40,417 bases of DNA from an uncultured Pelagibacteraceae bacterium (GTDB lineage: Bacteria; Pseudomonadota; Alphaproteobacteria; Pelagibacterales; Pelagibacteraceae), in assembly GCA_902631265.1 (NCBI GenBank), contig CACOXX010000008.1:1-40417 (forward strand). Reading direction: 5' to 3'. The translations under genes and the position numbers were made by a program. Positions 33,916-40,417 of this stretch are shown one piece after another. Under the pieces are notes generated by a model. It saw only the letters and a program-made list of their open reading frames with translations, ran no database searches and was not told the DNA's origin. Numbering within the stretch: position 1 is the stretch's first letter; the number at the start of each line of letters is the position of its first letter.

Positions 33916-34821
33916 ATGTTAGAGCTGAGAAATGAGAAAGTTGCCATCCCTGTAGTTTTGTTAGCCGGTATTTTGTGGTCTTTTGGACCTTTGGTTGTAA
34001 GACATATTGATCAGCCTGAATTAGTTCCTTGGCAATATCTTCTTGGGAGAGGTGTTACAATTTTTTTAATACTTAATTTATATTTATTCTTTGAAGAGGG
34101 ATTTTCCTTTTATAAGAATTATAAAAAAGTTGGAATATCAGGGTTAATTGGGAGTACAGGATTGGGTATTGCTATGATCACATTTATTTGGTCAATAACA
34201 AATACTTCAGCTGCAATTACTTTATTGTGTTTGGCGGCTATGCCCTTTATTACCGCATTTTTAGGTTTTTTGTTTTTAAAGGAAAAAATTTCAACAAATG
34301 TTTGGATTGCAATAATTATTGCCGCTATTGGTATAATAATAATAGCATTTGGCAATACTAACAAAGGTTCAATTTTTGGTCTTTTGTTTGGCATTTTATC
34401 TGCAGTAGGATTTTCAGTTTTTTCTGTGTCTCTAAGATGGAGACCTGAAACTCCAAAATTTACAACAGTTGCGATTGCAGGATTGATTTGCGCAATAGTA
34501 TCAATAGTAATATTGGTAGAGACTGACAGTAGTTTAATTTCTTCAAGCCGTAACCAAGGCTTGTTTTCAGTTCATGGAACTTTAGTTTGTGTAGGATTAA
34601 TACTTTATTCTTTAGGATCAAGGATGATACCAGCTGCGGAGCTTACACTTTTGTCATTAACAGAAGTAATTGGTGGAATTTTTTGGGTTTGGTTACCAAT
34701 ATTAGGAATTAATGAAGTCCCTACAAATAACACAATTATAGGCGGCTTTTTAATTTTTATCTCAATAATTTATTATAGTTTAATAATTAAAAACAATAGA
34801 CGATTTATTGCATTAAACTAA
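33916..34821 (+). CDS. EamA/DMT-superfamily permease
   Basis: The 301-residue membrane protein carries two EamA repeats of five helices each. Typical segments are VVLLAGILWSFGPLVVRHID at the start, LAAMPFITAFLGFLFLKEKI ending the first repeat and RMIPAAELTLLSLTEVIGGI in the second. The stop is directly followed by the ATG of the amidinotransferase, so the two are translated together. A role in moving arginine, ornithine, guanidinoacetate or a related guanidine is a reasonable inference from this pairing, but no sequence feature proves it. The start at 33916 has no clear Shine-Dalgarno. Confidence 0.88.
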   Translation: MLELRNEKVAIPVVLLAGILWSFGPLVVRHIDQPELVPWQYLLGRGVTIFLILNLYLFFEEGFSFYKNYKKVGISGLIGSTGLGIAMITFIWSITNTSAAITLLCLAAMPFITAFLGFLFLKEKISTNVWIAIIIAAIGIIIIAFGNTNKGSIFGLLFGILSAVGFSVFSVSLRWRPETPKFTTVAIAGLICAIVSIVILVETDSSLISSSRNQGLFSVHGTLVCVGLILYSLGSRMIPAAELTLLSLTEVIGGIFWVWLPILGINEVPTNNTIIGGFLIFISIIYYSLIIKNNRRFIALN

Positions 34822-35934
34822 ATGGCAAATAAGAAGATTGTTAACAGCTGGAATGAGTGGGATCCGCTTAAGCATGTGATTGTTGGAAGAGCAGACGGTT
34901 GTTGTATACCAGCGCCAGAGCCAGCTTTAGATGCAAAAGTTCCCGAAGACTCAGATATGAAAGGTCAACACGGTCCTCGAACTAAAGACACAGTTGATAA
35001 AGCTAATCAACTTTTAAATGACTTCGCTTCCTTATTGGAAAAAAGGGGAATTAAAGTCGATAGGCCTGTTCCTTTAAATCATAATCAAAAAATTTCTACA
35101 CCAGATTGGGAAGTTGAAAGTATGTTTGGTTGTATGCCTGCAAGAGATATAATTTTAACAGTTGGAAACGAAATGTTAGAGGCAACAATGAGTTATAGAT
35201 GTAGATGGTTTGAATATTTAAATTATAGACCTTTAATTAAAAAATATTATGATCAAGATAAAAATATGAGACATGAGTCAGCACCAAAACCTCGACTTAC
35301 AGATGCAGATTATAGAAAGGATTATTTATCTGATAAGATTGGTGTAAAAAAAAGACTGGAGTGGACTGAAAAAAAATTTTTTGTTACTACAGAAGAAGAA
35401 CCATTATTTGATGCAGCAGATATATTACGATTTGGAAAAGATTTAATAGTTCAACATGGTTTTACTACAAACTTAAGTGGAATTGATTGGTTAAGAAGAC
35501 ATTTTAAAAATCATAGGGTGCATGCTGTAAATTTCCCGGGAGATCCATATCCAATTCATATCGATGCAACTTTTACCCCTGTTACAGAAGGTATAATTAT
35601 AAATAACCCTCAAAGAAAGCTACCAGTTTCACAGCGGAAACTTTTTGAAAATAATGGATGGAAAATACTAGACTCAGCTCAACCGGCTCACAATACTCCA
35701 CCTCCATTATGCTATTCCTCTGTTTGGCTTTCAATGAATGTTCTCGTGTTAGATCCAAAAACAGTTTGTGTAGAAAAAAGTGAAGTTTACCAAGCTGATC
35801 AATTAGATAAACTTGGTCTTGAAGTTGTCCCGGTGGATTTAAGAGACGCCTATGCTTTTGGAGGGGGTCTTCACTGTTGTACTGCAGATGTATATAGGGA
35901 AGGGGATTTAAAAGATTATTTTCCGAAACAATAA
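34822..35934 (+). CDS. Glycine amidinotransferase (AGAT family)
   Basis: AGAT moves the amidino group of arginine to an amine acceptor, classically glycine, giving ornithine and guanidinoacetate. The 370 residues align along their length with the vertebrate enzyme: VNSWNEWDPLKHVIVGRA, TPDWEVESMFGCMPARD, DAADILRFG and HIDATF. The catalytic set is present: C352 in GGGLHCCTAD, D200, H246 and D248. Bacterial relatives also use other acceptors, such as lysine, inosamine or taurine-like amines, so the acceptor is open. No creatine-forming methyltransferase is seen in the window. It starts immediately after the EamA permease, and its stop directly abuts the convergent coiled-coil gene with no terminator between. 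Confidence 0.9.
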   Translation: MANKKIVNSWNEWDPLKHVIVGRADGCCIPAPEPALDAKVPEDSDMKGQHGPRTKDTVDKANQLLNDFASLLEKRGIKVDRPVPLNHNQKISTPDWEVESMFGCMPARDIILTVGNEMLEATMSYRCRWFEYLNYRPLIKKYYDQDKNMRHESAPKPRLTDADYRKDYLSDKIGVKKRLEWTEKKFFVTTEEEPLFDAADILRFGKDLIVQHGFTTNLSGIDWLRRHFKNHRVHAVNFPGDPYPIHIDATFTPVTEGIIINNPQRKLPVSQRKLFENNGWKILDSAQPAHNTPPPLCYSSVWLSMNVLVLDPKTVCVEKSEVYQADQLDKLGLEVVPVDLRDAYAFGGGLHCCTADVYREGDLKDYFPKQ

Positions 35935-36690
35935 TTAGTTCTTAGAAGAGTTTTCAACATCGAGAGCCTCTAATTGCTGAGCGACCTCTTCACTGTTATT
36001 AGAGACTTCTTCACTGTTATTAGAATAGTCAGCATCATTGCTTTTTCTTTTGCTTTCTCTCATTCTTAATCTTTCTTCTTTTAATTTTTCTTGCTCTTCC
36101 CTTGCTTTTTGTTCACGATCAAATTTTTCTTCCCATTCTCTTAATTTAAGAGCCTCAAGATTTCTTTTCTCTTGTTCTTTTTCATCTCTTAATTTTTGTT
36201 CTCTTCTTTTTCGTCTTGTCTCTTTTAATTCTTTTTGTCTTTGCTCATCTTCTCTTACCCTTAAATCAACATCTTTACGGCTTTGTTCCTCAGATCTAAT
36301 TTGAAGCTCTTTCTCTCTCTTTTTTAGATCAGATTCCTTATTTTTTTGTTCTTCTCCTTTAAACTTTAGGTTTAACTCTTTTTCTTTTAATGAATTTTCT
36401 TTAGTTTTTAATTCATTGTCTTTTAATTCTAATTCTCTTTCTTTAAGCTTTAAATTTTCAAACTTTATCTGTAATTTTTCTTCTTGTTTTCTAAAATTAT
36501 CTTCTTTAGCTCTTAATTCTTTCTTTTCTAAACTAAGTTTACTAAATTCTTGTTTTTTTAAATCTTTTTCTAACTGTTGCTGTTTAAGCTTTTGATTATG
36601 TTTGTATTCTTTTATTGCACTCGAAGTAAAACTCGCTAACTTTGAAAACGCTCCGTGCTCAATTTTTTTTCTTTTTTTTCTTTTAGGCAT
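35935..36690 (-). CDS. Highly charged coiled-coil protein
   Basis: From the ATG at 36690 this protein has 251 residues. It begins with a very basic head (PKRKKRKK), has a short possible helix (residues 13-30), and then about 180 residues of almost pure Lys/Glu/Arg/Gln/Leu with a heptad-like rhythm and recurring units such as KENSLKEKELNLKFK and KEEERLRMRE-like words. The tail is Ser/Asn rich, with the repeat NNSEEV twice in succession. It is probably a long single helix or coiled coil binding nucleic acid or acting as a scaffold. A TTG at 36714 would add 8 residues. I recognise no family. It abuts the amidinotransferase stop to stop. Confidence 0.72.
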   Translation of the reverse strand: MPKRKKRKKIEHGAFSKLASFTSSAIKEYKHNQKLKQQQLEKDLKKQEFSKLSLEKKELRAKEDNFRKQEEKLQIKFENLKLKERELELKDNELKTKENSLKEKELNLKFKGEEQKNKESDLKKREKELQIRSEEQSRKDVDLRVREDEQRQKELKETRRKRREQKLRDEKEQEKRNLEALKLREWEEKFDREQKAREEQEKLKEERLRMRESKRKSNDADYSNNSEEVSNNSEEVAQQLEALDVENSSKN

Positions 36691-36785
36691 TTTTTTTTGG
36701 GCGCATTTAAGCAAATAAAGTTAAATTCAACAAGATTAAATTTATTTTATTGTTTAATTTGAGTTACAACCAACAATAGAAACAA

Positions 36786-38063
36786 TTATTTTATTTTCTC
36801 AGGCTCTTCAATAGGCTCTGTTGTAGGATTTAACTCCATTCCAACAGGAGTAATCGTCGTAGGAACAGCAACAAACTGTGAGTCTGGATTTTCCTCTGAT
36901 GGTCTTATTTTCATTCTATAAACCGCAAAAACACCAATTAAACAGTGGAATATAATAAGAAATATGAAAAATCCATTATTACCAACTAAATCCATTAACA
37001 AAGAACATAAAAAAGGTCCACTGATCGCTCCTAAACCAAAGGCAAATTGCAAACCTGCTCCAGCAGCAACAAACTTGTCTCTAGTTATAAAGTCATTAGT
37101 GTGCGCAAGTATCAAAGAAAACATTGGTAAGCTACATACAGAAAAAGCTATTAAAAAAATATAAAACCATAACTTTGAAGATCCTAGCCCTTCAGGTAAA
37201 TACATTGTGCCAACTGAAAAGATTGCAAAGAAAGCAAAAATTGCAGCACCAAAAGTTGAATAAATAATAACTTTTCTTCTATCAAATTTATCAGAAATGT
37301 ATCCAACAGGATATTGCGAAACTGCACCTGAAATTGCCAACATAAAAGTAACTAAAGATATATCAAATATACTAAAATTCATTGCAGCTGCATAAACTGC
37401 TAATAAGGTAAACAATGCTGATTGAATTGTTCCGTAAAGAACAGAGCTTACCATTCCAAGAGGTGATGATGAATATAATTCTTTTAAACTCATACTTTTA
37501 ATTTTCTTAAAAGTAGGTGGTTTTCTTTTAGTTAATAAAATTGGCAGAAGCGCTAATGACATTAATACAGATATTAAAATAAAAGGCTGAAAATTCTCAG
37601 GACTACTAAAATTTAATAAAAACATTCCTGAACCCATAGATCCATATAAAATAATCATATAAATAGACAAAACTTTACCTCTGTTTTTATTACTTGATCT
37701 ATCATTTAACCAACTCTCAGCAATTGTATAGATTGAAACCATTGAGTATCCTGTAATTACTCTTAATAAGAACCAAGTTAAGGGATTTACAAAAACTGAG
37801 TGAACTAGTATCGCAAGTGATGCTACTGATGCAAAAGCAGCAAATACTCTTATATGACCAACCCCTGATATGACTGAAGGAACAGTTCTGGCACCTATAA
37901 AGTAACCAACAAAATAGCCAGACATCATAAATCCAGTTGAAGCAAGACTAAATTCTTCAATAACTGCTCTAACTCCTAATAAAGCATTTTGATAACCATA
38001 GGCTAGCATGATTGCACTCATACCCAAAAATAATGCCCAAGAATTTTTAAATACTTTATTCAT
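36786..38063 (-). CDS. MFS transporter (YcaD-like)
   Basis: The 425-residue major facilitator permease has twelve membrane segments. The loop between helices 8 and 9 carries GYISDKFDRRKVIIYS, the duplicated MFS motif A. The N-terminal half contains FMMSGYFVGYFIGARTVPSVI and WLNDRSSNKNRGKVLS, as in the YcaD/Ycad-type group. The last 35 residues form a Pro/Glu/Thr-rich hydrophilic tail (SQFVAVPTTITPVGMELNP and further), unusual for the family, which usually stops soon after helix 12. Substrate unknown. It is separated by 58 bases from the EamA gene upstream and may have its own promoter there. Confidence 0.87.
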   Translation of the reverse strand: MNKVFKNSWALFLGMSAIMLAYGYQNALLGVRAVIEEFSLASTGFMMSGYFVGYFIGARTVPSVISGVGHIRVFAAFASVASLAILVHSVFVNPLTWFLLRVITGYSMVSIYTIAESWLNDRSSNKNRGKVLSIYMIILYGSMGSGMFLLNFSSPENFQPFILISVLMSLALLPILLTKRKPPTFKKIKSMSLKELYSSSPLGMVSSVLYGTIQSALFTLLAVYAAAMNFSIFDISLVTFMLAISGAVSQYPVGYISDKFDRRKVIIYSTFGAAIFAFFAIFSVGTMYLPEGLGSSKLWFYIFLIAFSVCSLPMFSLILAHTNDFITRDKFVAAGAGLQFAFGLGAISGPFLCSLLMDLVGNNGFFIFLIIFHCLIGVFAVYRMKIRPSEENPDSQFVAVPTTITPVGMELNPTTEPIEEPEKIK

Positions 38064-38121
38064 AAACTGGCAGCTTATTATTTCTGATTTGAGACTAAAT
38101 CAAGAAATTATTATGACGAAC

Positions 38122-38982
38122 TTATGACTTTTTTAATTTTAAGAAAGAGTGGGTAGCTATCGTTAATACAATTATAGCACCCCCTACGATTGTTTCAGGT
38201 GTAGGCTGTTCTTTAATAATGAGCCAGACCCAAATCGGACCTATTATAGTTTCTAACAGGAAAAATAAGTTTACCTCTGCTGCTGTTATAAATCTAGGTG
38301 CTATAGTAACAAGAACGAATGGTATTGCTACGCACATTACACACATTAAAGGGACAATGTAAATATCGTTATTATTCAGAGAATAATCTTTTACAAAAAA
38401 CATTGCAAAAAGAGCTATGATCAACTTTCCAACCACTGCAGAGGGAACCAGGTTTAATTTTTTTGCTGATCTAATTATAACAGCACCCACTGCAAGACCC
38501 ATAGCAGCAACAAATCCTAAAATATCACCAAAAAAATTTCCTAATTTAATTGAGTCGTAAAAAATATATAGTGCAGCAAAAAAAGTTATAAAAATTGCTA
38601 CCCAGGTTTTTTTATCAGGATTTTCTTTAAGGAAAAATGACCCAAGAATGGCAGATAACATTGGTGCTGTAGCAATCATTATCAAAGTATTAGCAACATT
38701 TGTATTTTGAATCGAAACAACAAAAGCAATGTTGGTAACTGAAAATGTTAAAACATAAGCAAAACCATAATAGCCATTTGATCTTAACAAATTAAAAAAT
38801 TTTAATCTGTAAATTAAAAGCATACCAATAAAAACTAAAATAAACGGAATGATTCCTCTATAAAAAACTAAACTCCAAGTCTCAACATTAGATAGTCTAA
38901 TAAATAAAGAGTCCGGCGTTATAAACATCACAGCCACAAAAGCCATTAAAGACCCTTTTTTTTGATCTGATAAACTTTTCAT
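38122..38982 (-). CDS. EamA/DMT-superfamily permease
   Basis: The 286-residue membrane protein has ten segments in two EamA repeats, with SNVETWSLVFYRGIIPFILV, NVANTLIMIATAPMLSAILG and FITAAEVNLFFLLETIIGPI as the typical pieces. It is the fourth EamA gene of the window. It follows the HD-domain gene by 21 bases in the purF operon direction, so a common transcript is likely. The substrate cannot be derived; its position does not tie it clearly to purine metabolism. Confidence 0.88.
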   Translation of the reverse strand: MKSLSDQKKGSLMAFVAVMFITPDSLFIRLSNVETWSLVFYRGIIPFILVFIGMLLIYRLKFFNLLRSNGYYGFAYVLTFSVTNIAFVVSIQNTNVANTLIMIATAPMLSAILGSFFLKENPDKKTWVAIFITFFAALYIFYDSIKLGNFFGDILGFVAAMGLAVGAVIIRSAKKLNLVPSAVVGKLIIALFAMFFVKDYSLNNNDIYIVPLMCVMCVAIPFVLVTIAPRFITAAEVNLFFLLETIIGPIWVWLIIKEQPTPETIVGGAIIVLTIATHSFLKLKKS

Positions 38983-39003
38983 AACGAAACTTTTAAATTT
39001 ATT

Positions 39004-39561
39004 TTAATAGTGGGAGTAAGGTTTCCTTGAAAAAATTCTTCTTACCAATGGTTCAAAATCCTTTAAACTCATTGACTTATAATTAGGATCAAATGAACAC
39101 TGATCGTACTTTTCACAAAAGTTTATTGTATCTTGATAATACTTGTGATCCTTATATTTTTCTCTTTTAAATCTGTCAGCTCCAAGATGATGCGCATAAT
39201 AATACATTTGGAATTCACCATGTTTTTCAATTATCCAATGCGTTTTTTCTGATACGTAAGGCTTTAATACTGATGCAGCATACTCTGAGTGGTTCAAAGG
39301 AGCTAATTCATCTCCAATATCATGCAGTAAACACGCAACAACCATCTCTTCACTTTCATTATTCCTAAAAGCTCTAGTAGCACTTTGCAAAGAATGCTCT
39401 AATCTTGTGATTTTATAACCTTCTAAAGTTGTGGTCATTCTAGATAAAAAATTTAGTATTCTGTCAGCTGTCTCACCAACATACTCTTTTTCTAATTTGT
39501 CTAAAAAAAGATAGTCTTCTTTTGACCCATTTTTCATTTCTGTAAAATTTACTTTTTTCAT
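39004..39561 (-). CDS. HD-domain protein with diiron ligand set (PhnZ/oxygenase-like or phosphohydrolase)
   Basis: The 185-residue all-helical protein carries all six metal ligands of the two-metal HD family: H56 (LEHSLQSA), H80-D81 (CLLHDIGD), H91, H114 (IIEKHGEF) and D153 (EKYDQCSFD). The pattern and order match PhnZ-type mixed-valence diiron oxygenases better than single-metal nucleotidases. PhnZ also needs a Tyr and a Glu shortly before the first His. Here the aligned loop reads TLEGYKITRLEH, with E47 and Y49 in altered places, while a Y27-VGE30 lies further upstream. Either the loop is rebuilt or the enzyme does something else, such as phosphohydrolysis. It begins 2 bases after purF. No phosphonate genes are nearby. 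Confidence 0.75.
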   Translation of the reverse strand: MKKVNFTEMKNGSKEDYLFLDKLEKEYVGETADRILNFLSRMTTTLEGYKITRLEHSLQSATRAFRNNESEEMVVACLLHDIGDELAPLNHSEYAASVLKPYVSEKTHWIIEKHGEFQMYYYAHHLGADRFKREKYKDHKYYQDTINFCEKYDQCSFDPNYKSMSLKDFEPLVRRIFSRKPYSHY

Positions 39562-39563
39562 AC

Positions 39564-40417
39564 TTAATTATTAGACTTTGTACTCAATAAAGACAACTGT
39601 GTCACTTTATTATCACCTAAGTCATCAATTAATTTTACAGGATAATCACCTGTAAAATAGTGGTCAGTCAATTGCGGATATGTAGAGTTTCTTTTTTCAT
39701 AACCCATTGCTCTATATAAACCATCAATACTTAAAAACTTTAAAGATTTTGCATCTATATATTTGCAAATTTCTTCATTGGTTTTATTAGCTGCTAAAAG
39801 CTCTTTTTTTGTTGGTGTATCAACACCATAGAAGTCAGGAAATCTAATTTCAGGTGATGCAATTCTTACATGGACCTCTTTTGCTCCAAAGTCATATAAC
39901 ATTTTTACAATTTTATGAGACGTAGTACCTCTTACCAAAGAGTCATCGACTAAGATAATTTTTTTATTTTTAATCGTAGATTTGTTTGCATTTAATTTTA
40001 ATTTAACTCCAAGGCTTCTTATCTTTTGAGCTGGTTCAATAAAAGTTCTTCCCACATAATGATTTCTTATTAAACCGAGGTCAAAATTAATTTTTTCATG
40101 TTGGCTATAACCAATAGCTGCAGCATTTCCTGAGTCTGGAACAGGAACTACTAAATCAGCATCAATACTAGTTTCTTTTGCAAGCTCTACACCAAAATTT
40201 TTCCTGTACTCATAAGCACATTTTCCATTTAAAATACTATCTGGTCTTGAAAAATAGATATATTCAAAAACACACGGTCTAATTTTTTTTAATGGAAACG
40301 GTTTTAAACTAATTAGTTTTTTATTTTCAACATAAACTATTTCACCATTTTCTACGTCTCTTATATATTTAGCTCCTATAATATCTAATGCACATGTTTC
40401 GGAGGCAAAAACATAAG
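39564..40417 (-). CDS. purF: Amidophosphoribosyltransferase PurF, 3' part (5' end cut by window)
   Basis: The frame is open from the right edge of the window (first full codon at 40415) to the stop at 39564-39566, giving about 283 C-terminal residues of roughly 480-500. It contains the end of the glutaminase-side domain (FASETCALDIIGAKYIRDV) and IRPCVFEYIYFSRPDS, then the phosphoribosyltransferase domain with VVPVPDSGNAAAIGY and the PRPP loop IILVDDSLVRGTTSHKI. PurF makes phosphoribosylamine from PRPP and glutamine, the first step of purine synthesis. The in-frame GTG at 40055 is internal, not a start. The catalytic N-terminal Cys lies outside the window. Confidence 0.95.
   Translation of the reverse strand, partial: YVFASETCALDIIGAKYIRDVENGEIVYVENKKLISLKPFPLKKIRPCVFEYIYFSRPDSILNGKCAYEYRKNFGVELAKETSIDADLVVPVPDSGNAAAIGYSQHEKINFDLGLIRNHYVGRTFIEPAQKIRSLGVKLKLNANKSTIKNKKIILVDDSLVRGTTSHKIVKMLYDFGAKEVHVRIASPEIRFPDFYGVDTPTKKELLAANKTNEEICKYIDAKSLKFLSIDGLYRAMGYEKRNSTYPQLTDHYFTGDYPVKLIDDLGDNKVTQLSLLSTKSNN

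Noticed and set aside
35935..36690. TolA or a translocation-type protein as identity of the charged coiled-coil protein
   Set aside because: There is no N-terminal membrane anchor or C-terminal globular domain, and no tol/pal genes are near.
39564..40055. Separate short phosphoribosyltransferase gene starting at GTG 40055
   Set aside because: The same frame stays open to the window edge and encodes further PurF-specific sequence, so the GTG is internal.
1..40417. Mobile element, prophage, CRISPR array or defence island
   Set aside because: No transposase, integrase, phage, restriction, toxin-antitoxin or Cas-like protein, no repeat array and no composition shift are visible. Gene content is typical chromosomal.

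Overview
The window is a gene-dense, very AT-rich piece of chromosome, about 30% G+C by eye. It most likely comes from the SAR11 clade (Candidatus Pelagibacter, Alphaproteobacteria). The reasons are the streamlined packing (many neighbours overlap or sit 0-10 bases apart, and no stretch over 300 bases lacks a gene), A/T-ending codons throughout, and the gene content: a tandem glycine riboswitch before gcvTHP, a TRAP transporter, several EamA permeases, an NAD-dependent formate dehydrogenase and single-copy redox genes. I see no tRNA, rRNA, insertion sequence, CRISPR array, phage gene or composition shift, so this reads as ordinary chromosome rather than an island.

Layout. 1-3603: end of a cell-elongation operon (mreD, mrdA, rodA). 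3646-7380: an operon of FAD-dependent amino acid dehydrogenase, EamA permease, histone-deacetylase-like amidohydrolase, msrB and a small membrane protein. It meets a leftward pair (grxC and a TIGR03643 protein) head-on. 7924-8114: a divergent intergenic region with a striking inverted repeat. 8115-11335: a proC-like reductase, a GNAT-like protein, an MFS permease and a convergent TerC protein. 11451-18029: TRAP transporter dctPQM, the three 5-oxoprolinase genes (pxpA leftward with a secreted TPR protein; pxpBC rightward) and an EamA permease. 18054-22560: promoter, tandem glycine riboswitch and gcvTHP. 22567-27529: a lipid-modification cluster (COG2907 oxidoreductase, DUF1365, a CFA-synthase-like methyltransferase, DUF3833 lipoprotein, opposed SDR and TspO). 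27531-28634: a DAO-family oxidoreductase. 32847 down to 28638: a leftward five-gene operon (formate dehydrogenase, a 55-residue membrane protein, FkbM methyltransferase, SelO AMPylase, second FkbM). 33796 down to 32941: an IscU-like scaffold and an HPP membrane protein. 33916-35934: EamA permease plus glycine amidinotransferase. 36690 down to 35935: a charged coiled-coil protein. 38063 down to 36786: an MFS permease. 40417 down to 38122: purF (5' end cut by the window), an HD-domain protein with a full diiron ligand set, and an EamA permease.

How the parts work together. Much of the window concerns small nitrogen and one-carbon compounds: glycine cleavage, formate oxidation, 5-oxoproline hydrolysis, amidinotransfer from arginine to glycine, and two DAO-family amino acid dehydrogenases. 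Most of these sit beside a permease, which fits an oligotroph living on dissolved amino acids and osmolytes. The second theme is membrane lipid modification and oxidative repair (CFA-like cluster, TspO, MsrB, GrxC, SelO). The observations most worth a second look are the lipid cluster placed directly behind the glycine-controlled gcv operon, the 55-residue membrane protein in the formate dehydrogenase/FkbM/SelO operon, the structured spacer at 7990-8036, and the HD-domain protein behind purF. All functional statements are homology-based readings made by eye, without database searches.
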